DNA of 64,000 nt from Aradus depressus. Taxonomy: Eukaryota > Arthropoda > Insecta > Hemiptera > Aradidae. Below the pieces are notes generated by a model, which saw nothing but the letters and a program-made list of their open reading frames with translations, made no database searches and had not been told where the DNA came from. Each line of letters opens with the position of its first letter. The first letter of the stretch is position 1. This document shows, piece by piece, positions 1 through 11,339 of the stretch. Location of the stretch: contig OY759215.1 of the NCBI GenBank assembly GCA_963662175.1, positions 46,765,213 through 46,829,212 of the forward strand, in the 5' to 3' direction. A program made the translations under genes and the position numbers.

Positions 1-170
1 TGACCACCAATTCACTAATTGTATTCGAAGCTCGTTTGTTGCTTTAGGTGAGGCGAAATTCTTAACCACGGTTACATCGCGAATCTAACTCGGTGAAAAG
101 AAATTGTTGGTAGAGCTTCATGTGGATGTATAAGATTAGGAGCAATTCAATACCTGCCATTTAAATGGAG
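1..170. other. Unassigned AT-rich sequence
   Basis: No coding, RNA or repeat signal is visible before the first SINE copy. Confidence 0.4.
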
Positions 171-438
171 GCCGCCGGTAGCTCAGAGATAGCGTGCTTG
201 CCTATTGAGCTTGAGATCGCGGGTTCGAATCCTGGGCGAGCCCCTTATTTTTTTTATCTGGGAGGTGAAAGAACCTCGAACACGCCGTCTTTCGGCTCAT
301 TCCCAGTTGAATACACCAGGGTAGGCAAAATTTTGGACTCTCACAGTACAGACGGGCTCATGTCCACCACAGCGACGAAAGAGCGCTAGTAGGCAATATG
401 ACCTCGTTAAAGCCCGGGCATGAAGTACAATAACTAAC
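171..438 (+). repeat. SINE-A copy 1 (near full length)
   Basis: The copy has a tRNA-like head with A box (GTAGCTCAG) and B box (GGTTCGAATCC), then the family body. The block with ACGCCGTC, the GGGCTCATGTCCACC block and the terminal GCCCGGGCATGA block are in order. About 50 bp around the middle is missing compared with the longest copies. Confidence 0.85.
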
Positions 439-936
439 CACATTAATTTTTTTTTTCCAGTTTTTCTAAATGGAGAACCATCTCTGGTCAACTTTACAAG
501 TGCTCACAGTTAGTTATATGGCTGTGATGGACTAACAGACAAGCGACGCTCACTCTAAGGGTTCCGTTGGTATTACCATAAGGTACGGAATCTTAAAAAG
601 ATTATCACAAATGTCTAGGTTTGAGTGAGGGATGAATCTTCTCCTGTTACCAAACCATTGTCTGGTCACTATGTTTAAAGATCCATGGAAATTACCATAA
701 TAGATAGAATCAATATTCAATAAAAAAAACAAGCGTGGGGTTCAAAGTAGAACCTATGTGATGATACAAAGGTTTGGTAACAATAACAATGATATTGTTA
801 ACAATGGAAGCCCATTGCTGCCGTCCTCAGTAGAAGCAGATGGGTCCCTCTAGGTACTACCTCATATAATTGTATCTTATCTAAACAGTTCAGTTTCTTT
901 TATAATAAGATTATAGAGACTTAGTAGCCTCATAAT
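439..936. other. Unassigned sequence with a possible repeat tail
   Basis: No gene is visible. Around 555-595 a pair of GGTTCCGTT and GGTACGGAAT blocks resembles tails common in insect interspersed repeats, but I cannot assign a family. Confidence 0.3.
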
Positions 937-2175
937 AAAAAGTCTTCGATTAATCACAGGTAATGTACTTCCCCAGCACTAATTAATCAACTAATTTTTT
1001 GCTCTTTTACCAAAATCAGTTGATTGTTTTGCGCTAAAAATTCAGTAGTTTACTTAAATTTCGGTTGAATCCCTCTCCCCTCATCTCATCCCTTCCTTCT
1101 CTTCGGCCGATTTCTTCTATAATTGATGGATGTAGTTCTTGTGGGGTTTTGATTTTAAATATAAAAAGTCATCGGCGAAGCACCGGCAATGTACTTCCCC
1201 AGAACGAATTATTTAATTAACTTTTTGCTCCCCTTTCAAAATCAGTCGACCATTTGCGTTAACAACCAATAGTTGACTTACATAGAGGCTCCTATATCCT
1301 CGTGCTAAATGTTGTTTCGATAAATTCATTACATCGGCAGTTATTGTGGACTTTGAATTGAACCCACCCATATCTTCGGCCAATATCGCTGAAATTTTGA
1401 CAGGTTATGTCCTCTTTGGGTTTGACTTCAAATGTGAAATTTCATAACGATACTTACATTAGATCGGCAGTTATTAGGGATTTTGAATTGAACCCCCTCC
1501 CCTGAACCCACCCATATCTTCGGCCAATATCGCTAAAATTTTAACAGGTTATGTCCTCATTGGGTTTTGACTTCAAATGTGAAATTTCATATATATACTT
1601 TCATTAGATTGGAAGTTATTGGGGTTTTTGAGTTGAGCCCCCTCTGATCCTCCTCTTCCCATCTCGCGATTCGGCTGAAAATTAATAGGTTATGTCCTCA
1701 TTGGGTTTTGACTTCAAATGTGAAATTTCATATCGATACTTACATTAGATGGGCAGTTATAACGGATTTCGAATTCAACTCCCTCCCCTGAAACTACCCA
1801 TATCTTCGGCCAATATCGCTGAAATTTTGACAGCTTATGTTCTCATTGGGTTTTGACTTCAAATGTGAAATTTCATATAGATACTTTCATTAGATTGGAA
1901 GTTATTTGGGTTTTGGAGTTGAGCCCCCTCTGATCCCCCTATTTCCATCTCGCGATTCGGCTGAAAATTAATAAGTGCCGTCCTTATATGGTTTTGAATT
2001 CACAAGTGGAATTTTGGGTCGATATATTCATTCCAACTGCAGTTTTTACACTTTTTGAGTTAAGCCTCTCTCTTCCCTTTGTCCGATTTGGCTGAAAAAC
2101 AATAAGTGTTGTCCTTATATACCTTACATATAAAATTTCTTGACGATATATTCATAATATCGGCAATTAACATGT
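937..2175 (-). repeat. Family B element with expanded internal tandem repeats
   Basis: The copy begins with the family B 3' hairpin and ACTTCCCC block, seen twice (near 965 and 1190), in reverse orientation. From about 1325 to 1985 the internal unit is tandemly repeated. The recurring GTTATGTCCTC block falls near 1403, 1547, 1688 and 1833, giving periods of 141-145 bp. Units alternate between a type with CGGCCAATATCGCT and a type with CTCGCGATTCGGCT, so there is a dimeric higher-order repeat. At 1.24 kb it is the longest family B copy here; most are 300-560 bp. Confidence 0.75.
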
Positions 2176-2635
2176 TCACAAACATACAAAGTACATTTAT
2201 TTGTAAATAGGTATAACTGGGCAAGTAATGATGGACACGCGGAATTGAATATGGTTGAAATTACCATACGCTTTTAGAGCTGAGATCGACAGTGAAGATG
2301 TAAACCGACTTGAGATTAATTTAAAAATGTAAAACTTCTTTCTTGACCAGCCTTTTCAATATTATGATGAAAGAAAAAAAATCAAATCCTTGGTTAGGGG
2401 AAAAAAATGTGTTAAGGTTTTTGGCGGAACCTCGAATCCATCTCCTTCATTTGTTTATTTTTTAATTTATTTATAATTTTATAAATAATTTATGTTTTTT
2501 TAAGCAATCTAGATTAGGTTTAATCGTTCTTATGCTGCTGTAAAGAACACATCCTGGTGTTGAGTGCCATGTTTGAAAGAAAAATTAAATTTTATTATTT
2601 CCCATCAATTTTGAGCCACGATAGAGATTATTCTC
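2176..2635. other. Unassigned AT-rich sequence
   Basis: Low-complexity AT-rich DNA. I see no coding or RNA signal. Confidence 0.35.
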
Positions 2636-2689
2636 TAAAAAAAATTCTCTGTGTCTACGAACACGATAACTCACGATAATATATTATAA
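2636..2689 (+). repeat. Family B fragment
   Basis: The fragment carries the GTGTCTACGAACACGATAAC block typical of family B and ends where SINE-A copy 2 begins, which suggests insertion of the SINE into an older family B element. Confidence 0.5.
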
Positions 2690-2990
2690 TAGCCTGGCCT
2701 TTAACTACGAGGTCACATCGCCTACTACCAGAGCGCTCTTTCGTCACTCTGGTGGACATGAGCCCGACTCTACTGTGGGAGTCCTAAATTTTGTTTACCC
2801 TAAATTTTTATCCACCTAGGGCAGGGGTCTTTAACGAGTACCTGACACGGTACAGGCTCGGGACCATCGCTCAACGTCCCATCCGAGGACGGCGTGCTTA
2901 AGTTTATTTTACTTCTCAGATAAAATAATCTAAGGGCCTCGGTCGGGTTGCGAACACACGATCTTGGAGCTCAGAAGACAAACACGCATA
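2690..2990 (-). repeat. SINE-A copy 2
   Basis: Reverse-orientation copy with the CATGAGCCCGACTCTACTG block, the CCATCCGAGGACGGCGTGC block and a degenerate B box. It runs directly into a (TA)n tract that replaces the A-box end of the head. Confidence 0.85.
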
Positions 2991-3149
2991 TATATATATA
3001 TATATATATTTTTTTTAAACTAGCAAATACAGACATTTTGATACGTCATTACATATGCAATACTCCCATCATCAGTATCAATAATTTATCTGTTCTCTAT
3101 GTTAACATTTTTTCTGTAATCAAAATCTTCATCAATATATTTATTGATG

Positions 3150-3420
3150 CGACATCTATATTCAAAATAGAGGGAGGGGGTCAACTCACTAATAACTTCT
3201 GACGTATCGAATGTATCGACACAACATTTTATATGTAAATCCAAAACCCCATATGGACGACCCATCAATTTTCAGATCCATGGGTTTAATCTCCTAAACA
3301 CTAAGCCCCTTATAACTGCATATTTATGTAGATTGGTTTTAGGGGAGAGCGAGCACTTAATTGATTAATTCGCACTGAGAATGTACATTGTATGTGATTC
3401 AACGACGACTTTTTTATGAA
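3150..3420 (+). repeat. Family B element, 3' part
   Basis: Forward blocks in order: TCAACTCACTAATAACT, ATGTATCGACACAACA, CCCATATGGACGACCC, and the end block TGTGATTCAACGACGACTTT. It may be the other half of the element broken by SINE-A copy 2. Confidence 0.65.
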
Positions 3421-3484
3421 ATTCCGTAAATCGGAGACCACCTACCAAACCCTATTATCGATTGTTTTACGTTTATCTTTCAGA

Positions 3485-3662
3485 AAATTTTAATATTCTT
3501 TGAAAATTCGTGTTAAGCCCCCTTAATTTCTCCCTCCCCGTCAATTTGATTTAAAATCACTAGTTGTTTTCCTTATGGGGTTGTGGATACACATACAATT
3601 TGGTCTCGATGTATTCATTCTATCTAAACCAAACTCTCACTATACTTCTGGGGAAGTATAAC
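3485..3662 (-). repeat. Family B fragment
   Basis: Reverse-orientation blocks GTTAAGCCCCC, TTCCTTATGGGGTT and CTCGATGTATTCATTC, ending with CTTCTGGGGAAGTAT as in the family 5' hairpin. Confidence 0.6.
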
Positions 3663-4270
3663 GTTCAGAGATTTCCAAATTTCGAACTTCCTGATGGCTT
3701 GAGAGTGAGTCTGGAAACACATACAAATATGATTCGCTTTTAAGAAGATTGATGAGAATTTATTAAATTTTTAACCTCTACTGACTGTAACATATTTAGA
3801 AATATTTATTTTGCTATAAATCCTGTTGAGATAAGGAATCCCTGTCAGGGGCCATAGATATCTCGCCTTCTTCCACATATATTTTACCAGGTTTCTTTTA
3901 AGTGTCAACCGCTAACATATTTTTTCATGTTTTGTGTTCCGAAAATTGGCATCCCGCTGTGAAACAACACCACATGTGGTAGGTCACCTTTATCTGTGAC
4001 TATGGAGAGAGGACCATGGATGAATGATTAGATATTCTGGATATTAACTCTCCTGGCCTTGTTGGTCATGTGTTTAGAGTTCCTGGCTTTTTTTGAGAGG
4101 AGGTTGAGCGGTTAACTGGCCACTAAATATGAAATTATTACAGAATTTTGTAATGTTGTTTAGTAGTTCCCATTATCAGTTTTATAATCTTCCTTTTTTT
4201 TTTTGTTCTGATTTTTCAATCTGCAGTAACCATGCAAGTCAGAAATTTATTTTTCAACATGGTCCATCAG
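3663..4270. other. Unassigned, possible eroded coding remnant
   Basis: No intact gene is visible. The minus strand between about 3890 and 4060 reads as a short stretch without stops, but I do not recognise it and would not call it a gene. Confidence 0.25.
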
Positions 4271-4272
4271 GT

Positions 4273-4600
4273 GAATATAAGCTGTATCTTGTAAAATGTA
4301 GTTAGGTCCCGGAAGAAAGTGGTCTCAATTTTCGTTTGAGTTAGGTCAAAATCTAATCAGACCTAAACTAAAACATGTGACCCCTTCATTCCAAATTTCA
4401 AGATCATAGCTACGATCGTTTTTGCGGTAGAGAGCTCACAACCTTTCAATCACATATACACACAGAGACATCATCGCGAAAATGGTCAAAACGTATTCAG
4501 GGGACTTTGAAACGTGAAAATCAGGTGAAATCTCGATCTCAGATTTTCGTAAGATTACAATACTTCCTTATATCTACTATAAGTATAAGAAAGTAAAAAT
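4273..4600 (+). repeat. Family C repeat, copy 1
   Basis: This roughly 325-bp sequence recurs at 6975-7258 at high identity, including AAGCTGTATCTTGTAAAA, TAGTTAGGTCCCGGA, TCGTTTTTGCGGTAGAGAG and CATCATCGCGAAAATGG. Parts recur at 20738-20935 and 31600-31680. Confidence 0.75.
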
Positions 4601-4856
4601 TAATGAAATATGTACTAAAATAGTGTAAAATAAACGAAATATGTAAAATAGTTTAAATTGATTCAGAATGTCATAAAACATCTAAAGCTAACTAGTAAAT
4701 GACAATAATACTGTGCTATGCTAATATCATCAAGCTAGGAAAAAATATGTAAATACATATAAATCTGCCCCCAATGGAGTATATTGTACATCTTTTGGGA
4801 AAGATGCCGAAATCTGTATGTATTTATTCTCCAGTAATAAGAATGTCTTGCAATGG

Positions 4857-5351
4857 ATCCCCGGCAGGGCCGGACTGGCCATCTGACAATTCTGGCAAAT
4901 GCCAGAGGGGCCGGTCCATAGAAAAATATCACTTTTTTTTAATCTAACAATCGTTTATCTCATCATTAAACATTTCTGGAAGTAATTTTGGAATATCTCG
5001 ATGCTGATCAAATCATTGACATTGTAGAAGAAAAAAGTCAGCAAATAAAACAATTGTTAATAGCATAATAAAATGCTAATCAATGTACATAACATTCAAT
5101 GTTGTTTTAAATTAAATTAAAGCATTTTATATATTCTTTGCAACAATTTTCAAGTATGCATCATTTGTAATTATAATTTAAGTTAATATTTAAATTTTTA
5201 ATTAAACTCTAGCATATTGCATTTATTTACTTATTATTTACTTATATATATATTCTTCATGAAAAGAAGGCCGGTTTGAATGAAATTTTGGGGCCGGTTT
5301 CCATTAAATTCCACGGCTGAATTTTACCCCCAGTCCGGCCCTGATCCCCGG
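4857..5351. mobile_element. hAT-type MITE with 8-bp target duplication
   Basis: A 479-bp element (4865-5343) is bounded by terminal inverted repeats starting CAGGGCCGGACTGG and ending CCAGTCCGGCCCTG. It is flanked on both sides by the 8-bp direct repeat ATCCCCGG (4857-4864 and 5344-5351). The CAGGG terminus and 8-bp duplication are hallmarks of the hAT superfamily. The interior is AT-rich with no transposase, so it is non-autonomous. The perfect flanking duplication suggests fairly recent insertion. Confidence 0.85.
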
Positions 5352-5404
5352 GCACTGCGGCGTATCTGGTAGCTCAATAGCCGCAACCAGAAAGCCAGGT
5401 TTCT

Positions 5405-5772
5405 TTCCGCAATGCCAAAGCGAAGGGGATATTAGGGGGGGAGGCTTAACAAAAAAACTCTAATAACTGCCGTTGTACTGAACGTATCGACACAAAATTT
5501 CATATGTGGATGGAAACCCCATGAGGACGACGTTTATTAATTTTTAGCCGAATCGAGAAATGGGAAGGCGGTCTCAAAGGGGGCTCAACTCGAAAACCCC
5601 AATAACTGTGTAATGAATGTATAGACACAAAATTTATATGAGGTTCCGGAAATCGCTATGTATGTCAACTATTGAGTATTAGCTCAAACGGTGGATTGAC
5701 TTGGTAGTTAAAGCGAAAATGTTATTGATTAATTCATGCTGTAGTACATGGACGGTGATTCGACATAGACCA
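5405..5772 (+). repeat. Family B element, 3' half
   Basis: Two successive internal units (AACTCTAATAACTGCCGTTG and AACCCCAATAACTGTG blocks) are followed by the end block with GTACATGGACGGTGATTC. Confidence 0.7.
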
Positions 5773-6411
5773 GGTTTTTCAGATTGAAAAGAAATCTGGA
5801 CCCTGGTGAAAATATATTTTTCTTTGGGTATAACAGTGTTTTTCTCTTCTAAATAGAAAAAAGATACAAAAAATTTTAAAAAATAATACCATCGAACTGC
5901 CCTTAAGCTGTCTATAGACACAGACAAAAAAAAAAAAAAACTGCAATGGATTGTTGTGGAAATAGAGGGGAGATTCTGAATAGTTATGGTATGTGGAGCA
6001 ACATTGGGCCCAGGTAAGATTCTGGATCTTATCTAGATGGTGTCTAAGTCGGGGTACAATGGCTGTAACTCGACACCCTACTAACAAAGTTCTTATTTAC
6101 AATTAACTGGCCACAAAAGGAGTTCCCTGTACTAGAAAAAGAAGAAACCTAAAAAAAAAAAATTTGTAGATTGTGTAGAGGAGTGAAGGGACTGTAGATG
6201 TCCACTTGAGGGCGCTCTCCCTCACGCATCGGCGAGTTGCCCTCCTCAGGGATCCGGTTACATGCAATATTTTCTAAGGGCTTAACAGAGTGGGGACGCA
6301 AAAAAAGAATGGAGAAATGTGCCCGCAACTGCTGCCTCTTAGAGCTAAGCGCATTTCCTTATTCCGTCATTTCTGGGCAAAAAATTTTATTTTTAAAAAT
6401 CCAAGTTCTTG

Positions 6412-6624
6412 TATGTGGCCATTACAGAACTTTCTTATACCATCCACGCTTACAGAACACTCTCTTTCCCCCTTCTCAAAATTATTTCATACTGGCATTA
6501 CTGGGTATAAGAATGTCTATTCTCAAGATATCGCTGTAAAGAGACAAAATGAAATGATTTTGAGAAGGGGAGAGGAAGAGAGTATGTATGCGTTGTTGGT
6601 ATAAGAAAATTTTGTAATGGCCAC
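6412..6624. mobile_element. MITE family M, complete palindromic copy
   Basis: The left half starts TGGCCATTACAGAACTTTC, then ATACCA, CTTCTCAAAATTATTTCA and CATACTGGCATTACTGGG. The right half mirrors it (TGAAATGATTTTGAGAAG, then TTGGTATAAGAAAA and TTTTGTAATGGCCA). The element is a long imperfect palindrome of about 210 bp without coding capacity. Other copies lie near 24.7, 57.1, 58.0, 59.9 and 61.3 kb. Confidence 0.75.
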
Positions 6625-6974
6625 TTCAAATATATTTTTCTTAATTTTTTTAATTAAAAAAAAAAACTACCAATACATAAACCATATTTTTAAAGTTCGT
6701 TGCTATGAGTTACGGTTCAAATATTACATTAAAAATCACTTAGATATATTCTTTATGGGCATTTAGTTTACATTCTTCGGGACGCTATAACTATTGTCGT
6801 ATTGATCCTATCTCATCTGAGAACTAATTAGTGTTTCAAAACTACATTTTAAGATGGTTTTGGACATATATCTCGAAAACTGTACGACCTATAAAAAATC
6901 ATATTTCATATAAATTGTGTATTTCAGTATTCTCTGCAACTATTACTCGAAAAGATTTTTGATTGGGTCATAAA

Positions 6975-7258
6975 TATAAGCTGTATCTTGTAAAACGTAG
7001 TTAGGTCCCGGAGGAAAGTGGTCTCAATTTTCGTTTGAGTTAGGCCAAAATCTAATCAGACCTAAACTAAAACATGTGATCCCTTCATTCCAAATTACTA
7101 GTTCATAGCTACGATCGTTTTTGCGGTAGAGAGCTCACAACCTTTCAATCACATACACACACAGAGACATCATCGCGAAAATGGCAAAACTCGATTTCGG
7201 ATCTTCGCACGATTACTATACTTCTTTATACTATAGGCATAAATAAGAAAGTAAAAAA
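6975..7258 (+). repeat. Family C repeat, copy 2
   Basis: Collinear with 4273-4600 over nearly its whole length, with a deletion after the CATCATCGCGAAAATGG block. Confidence 0.75.
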
Positions 7259-7352
7259 TAATCAAAAACAACGTTTTTATTTTAAAAAGGCAGGTAAAAC
7301 AACTCTACCAGTTGGTTGCTGATTCCATCTTCTGCTAATTGTATAGTTAGTA

Positions 7353-7583
7353 AGTTATTGTGACTCAAGCCCGTGCTGTAAATAGGAGATCATGTTGCCT
7401 ACGTGGACATGAGTCCGACTCTACTGTGGGAGTCAAATTTGCCTACCCTAAATTTTTATTCACCTAGGGTAGGGGTCTGACACCGTATAGGCTTGAGACC
7501 ATCCCTTAACGTCCCATCCGAAGGACGGCGTGCTTAAGTTTATTTTACTTCCCAGATAAAAAAAACTAAGGGCCTCGACCGGT
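7353..7583 (-). repeat. SINE-A copy 3, head missing
   Basis: The body and 3' end of SINE-A are present in reverse orientation, and the element stops at the CTAAGGGCCTCGACCGG block. The tRNA-like head is absent, so it is 5'-truncated. Confidence 0.8.
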
Positions 7584-8490
7584 TTTCTTCTTGTTTTTTG
7601 TATTTTACTATTATTCTGTACATATTCCTTTCTTTATTGCTTCTCACTTCTTATTATTTATTTGAAATATTTTGTATTACTTACTATTTTAACCTTCATT
7701 CTCATGTCAACCCTTCTGTTTATTGTTTTTGAACAAATTGTAGAATAAATAAATAATAAAAAAAATATTTATACATTTGTGAATGCCTATTTGTAAAAAG
7801 TTAAAAAAGAAATGCGATGCGTGCGGGGTCTAAAATGAATATTATCATTTTTTTTCCCCATATTCACTATTCAATAGCGAAAGGATTGAAAGAATAATCT
7901 GCTCTACCATAATGCAAGGAGTTTTGGTACCGCCATGAAGCATATTTCCCTGTTTGCTTGGAGTACCGATTCTCCATGTTATTTCATACGTCTCTACTGT
8001 TAACCCTGTTCGTTTTGTGGTACTTACAATACAATACAGTCTGCTTGTTTACTTTCTATATAGAAATATATATATCCTCTTTTGTCATATTTACCTAGCG
8101 TTCGTCACGAGCGAGTAACTGACAATTCGTTTTCTTCTAAAAGATTGCGATTTCTAAAGAGACTAGCCTCCTTTCATGGGGTGACTCTTTGGAAGGTTTT
8201 TCAAGAAAAGAAGTTGGGGCCTACTAAGCCTTGCCAAAAAGGGGAGCACACGTGCTGCAGGTAGTCTGGAGCCTGTACCTTTCTGGACAGGTCTCTGCGT
8301 GCACAGACATGCAACCTTAGATAGCCTTGATCGGCCAACCGTCATCCTCAACCGTCCTCCTTCCGTCCACAGCACAACGTCACTGGAAGGATAACTATAG
8401 AAAATTGCTATAAAGTATGAATGATATTTTAGAAATTTCTTGGTAGGCGCTGAATTGAGCCCTTTCCCCTGAAACAGGCGTACTCTTTTT
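7584..8490. other. Unassigned sequence
   Basis: AT-rich DNA with a slightly GC-richer patch at 8210-8360. No supported gene. Confidence 0.3.
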
Positions 8491-8579
8491 TTGGTTTGCC
8501 TCTTCTGTATTTTTTTTTTAAGTTGTACTCTATTGTACTCTTTTTTATCATTTTGTTGGCTAAATTTATTCAACGCATT

Positions 8580-8940
8580 TTATTGCAAAATTGGAGATGT
8601 CCACACTGAAGTAAGAAATGAATTTTTAAAAGTGTACGAACGCGGAATTGCGTATTTAAATAAATGGATCAAACATTTCGAAGATTTCCAAATTTTTGAA
8701 TGGATGAGCCTTACTACTGTATCGTCGTGGAAAAATGTTGAAGCGTCCATTTCGTATTTAAGGAAACATGGAGTAGAAATAAATGATTCATTATTTTTTG
8801 ACCAAAATGTAAATCTGAAAACATTTTTAATGGAGATGGCAGAAAATGAGGTACCTATGTATTTTCCAAATTTTAGTCGGATCCAAAATGGGTTAGCTAT
8901 TTTAAGCAACGAACATCGTCGTCATCTTTTGAGTTTATAA
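8580..8940 (+). pseudogene. hAT-like transposase fragment (C-terminal part)
   Basis: An open frame runs from about 8491 to the stop at 8938. The part after residue 30 looks like the C-terminal third of hAT/ZMYM-like transposase-derived proteins common in hemipterans. It has an EVRNEFLKVYERGIAYLNKW segment, then FEWMSL and SW..VE, then a run ending with an LKTF segment. The start is not trustworthy, because the first 30 residues are a hydrophobic low-complexity read-through of T-rich DNA. The frame stops before the dimerisation region expected in intact hAT transposases, so this is a truncated relic or a single exon. Family assignment is by pattern only. Confidence 0.5.
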
Positions 8941-9222
8941 AAATTTCTAAAAATGTTATTATTTTGTCCTAATAGTAAAACAAAAGTTGCAACTGACTCA
9001 ATTTTCCATTCTTACTAGAATTGTTTCCTTAAATATCAATTTAGCAATTTTCTAAATTTTTTGTTGAAATTGAATAAATTATACAAATAAAGTATAAAGT
9101 ATTTATTAATCCTGTTTTATTGAAAACCTTAAAATATACCTATTCTAAAAGAAAAGTGATACTTTCGTTTATTCCATGTATTTTAACGAGCTGCCCACAC
9201 GTGAGCCAAATTGACTGAAAAG
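8941..9222. other. AT-rich sequence downstream of the transposase fragment
   Basis: Contains an AATAAA-rich stretch near 9070-9110 that could be a relic polyadenylation region. Nothing else is visible. Confidence 0.3.
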
Positions 9223-9259
9223 ACATGTAGACTACAAATCAACTTTGTAGTCTACATGT
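9223..9259. repeat. Perfect 16-bp-arm hairpin
   Basis: Arm ACATGTAGACTACAAA (9223-9238), 5-nt loop, and exact complementary arm at 9244-9259. Confidence 0.85.
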
Positions 9260-9292
9260 TTGTACACATACTTTATATTTCAATTCCGAATC

Positions 9293-10135
9293 TATAGAAA
9301 GTATAAAGGAAGTAATGTAATTCGTCAAAAATTTGATCTTGAATTTTCACCGAAATTTTATGTTTTCTGATCCCATGACACTCAAAGTGTTTCCCCCAAC
9401 ATTCAAAATGTTTGTGTGTCTGCAAACACGACTACTCAAGTTAAAATGAATATATATATATATCCAGAACCCCAAAGGAATGACACCTATTGATTTTCAG
9501 CCTGAGGAACCAATGAAAGGAGAGGATTAGGGGGCTTAACACAAAAACTCTAATAACTGCCGATGTAATAATGATATCGATATGAAATTTTATATTTATA
9601 CTCAAAATCTTTCGGTGCACCTATTCATTTCCGCGAAATTGGGGATTGAATCAAAAACCCTAATAACTGCCGATTTATTGAATTTATGAGAATGATTCAG
9701 AAGCTTGAAATCAACAATTAAATTTTATCTGAAACGGTGGATTGACTTTGGAGAGAGAGCGAAACCTTGGTTTGCTGCGAGGTTTGGAGAGCCTAAGGTC
9801 ACAGACGTGATAAAACTGGCGAGGCCTCGATGGGCAGGCCATGTGCAAAGGGTGCAGGAGGCTGAAACCCCACGAAGACTGATGGTAGTGATCCCGGAGG
9901 GAAACAGAGGACGAGGAAGACCCAAGAAGAGATGGATGGACGTAGTCGATGGGGACGCAAGGAACCTTCGACTGCAAAACTGTAGAACACTGGCGCTGGA
10001 CAGGAATCTTTGGGGGAAGTCTCTGGAGGAGGCCAAGGCTCCAATGGAGCTGTAGCGCCAAGAGTGATGATGATGAGCGAAAACTTATTTCGAGCTGGGG
10101 AAATACATTGTCGGTGATTCACCGACGACTTTTTA
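9293..10135 (+). repeat. Family B element interrupted by a LINE tail
   Basis: The 5' part begins GAAAGTATAAAGGAAGTAATG and runs through the internal units to GGAGAGAGAGCGAAA. The 3' part resumes at 10075 with GAGCGAAAACTT and ends at the family hairpin GTCGGTGATTCACCGAC (7-bp arms, 3-nt loop) followed by GACTTTTT. The interruption is the LINE tail described separately. GAGCGAAA is present on both sides as the target duplication. Confidence 0.8.
9765..10074 (+). mobile_element. RTE-like LINE 3' end inserted into family B
   Basis: The frame closing at 10053-10055 encodes the C-terminal tail common to RTE-type reverse transcriptases. Motifs in order are RWAGHVQR, an ETPRRLM segment, GRGRPKKRWMD, and a final EEAKAPMEL with stop. 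The 3' terminus is a short (GAT)n run, as expected for RTE elements. The 8-bp direct repeat GAGCGAAA at 9757-9764 and 10075-10082 is the probable target duplication. The open frame extends upstream into family B sequence by chance and creates a chimeric reading frame that should not be annotated as a protein. Confidence 0.8.
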
Positions 10136-10918
10136 CTTATTGTTTTAATATCGAAAATGACATTGAGTTTAAAAATGATATTTCTGAACATTTCCTTTCT
10201 TGCTGTAAGTTTGGTTGTTGAAGCTGCAATGTCTTACAATAAATACCTACTTGACAATAACAATATCTCTGATGCATATAATATCCATTTTCTCTTTTAG
10301 ATTCCGTTGAGCGACCTTGCCCTCATGGAACTGCTTCAACTCAAGTTTAGTATGGACTATTTTCTTTTGGCCCTTCAGCTGTTTGTGACAACCCCTTTTC
10401 AATTGAGGTAATGTTCGGTTGAAAGGGCACACCCTAAACCCTTTTCTAAAGACAGGGATTCAGATGTAAAGGCAGTGGCATTATACAATAGGACCTAACC
10501 TAGGATTCTGTCCAGGAAAGGGGTTCCCGAACAAAACCTTATCCAGTTTTCCATTCTGGGTAGATTCCACAAGTTGAAAAACAATTTTTTTTTTTTTTTA
10601 AGCACCACCTGGCCTTTGGTGTGGCCCTAAGTTGATAGAATTTGCACATTTTATTTTTTTGTAGTTTGTTCAGTTTACGCGAAAACGGTTAGTTCTATCC
10701 AAAAATTGGACTTTAGAAAACATTTTGCTTATTAAATTTCCCATCATCCATATGGCCTTAAATTTGAGATAGGACCAAATTTGTTACAACAAATATATTC
10801 TATACTCCAAAGAATATACAATAAATATCTATAAGTATTTATTAGTTTAAAGGTTCAACGAATCTTAAAGTATGTTTTATTATTGATAATAGAGTAACTC
10901 TATTATAACTAACTGACA
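10136..10918. other. Unassigned sequence
   Basis: No supported gene. There is a poly(T) tract near 10586-10599 and otherwise AT-rich DNA. Confidence 0.3.
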
Positions 10919-11189
10919 GTTATTGTCACTCATGCCCGGGCTTTTGACTACGAAGTCATATCGCCTACTACTAGGGCGCTCTGGTGGACATGAGCCCGAC
11001 TCTACAGTGAGAGTCCTAAATGTTGCCTACCTTAAATTTTTATTCACCTAGGGCAGGGGTATTTAACGAGTACCTGATATCATACATGCTTGAGACCATC
11101 GCTTAATGTCCCATCCAAAGAACGGCGTGCTCAAGGTTTTTTCACCTCCCAGATAAAAAACCTAATGCCTCGGCCGTGTTGCGAACCCA
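10919..11189 (-). repeat. SINE-A copy 4, head truncated
   Basis: Reverse copy from the 3' end block (TCATGCCCGGGC) to just past the B box (TTGCGAACCC). The A-box part is missing. Confidence 0.85.
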
Positions 11190-11339
11190 TCATATCGATT
11201 AAATTTTTTTATCTGGCCCTCACCTGAACACGTTTGCCCAAATATAACACACATTCCCTAGAATTTATATGGCAAAAGTTATCATTTTAATGAAATTTTT
11301 ATTGTGAGTGCCATAATGGCTCAAATTTTGACAGAATTC

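Noticed and set aside
171..242. tRNA gene
   Set aside because: The A and B boxes are those of the SINE-A head. The same head recurs many times followed by the SINE body, and the anticodon arm does not fold cleanly.
555..600. Tail of a widespread insect repeat (GGTTCCG .. TACGGAA)
   Set aside because: Resemblance is from memory and short; too weak to name a family.
3890..4060. Possible LTR-retroelement coding stretch on the minus strand
   Set aside because: Short, broken by stops, with no recognisable protease, RT or integrase motif.
9705..10055. 116-residue intact protein
   Set aside because: The N-terminal part is family B repeat and the rest a LINE tail; the junction carries the insertion's target duplication.
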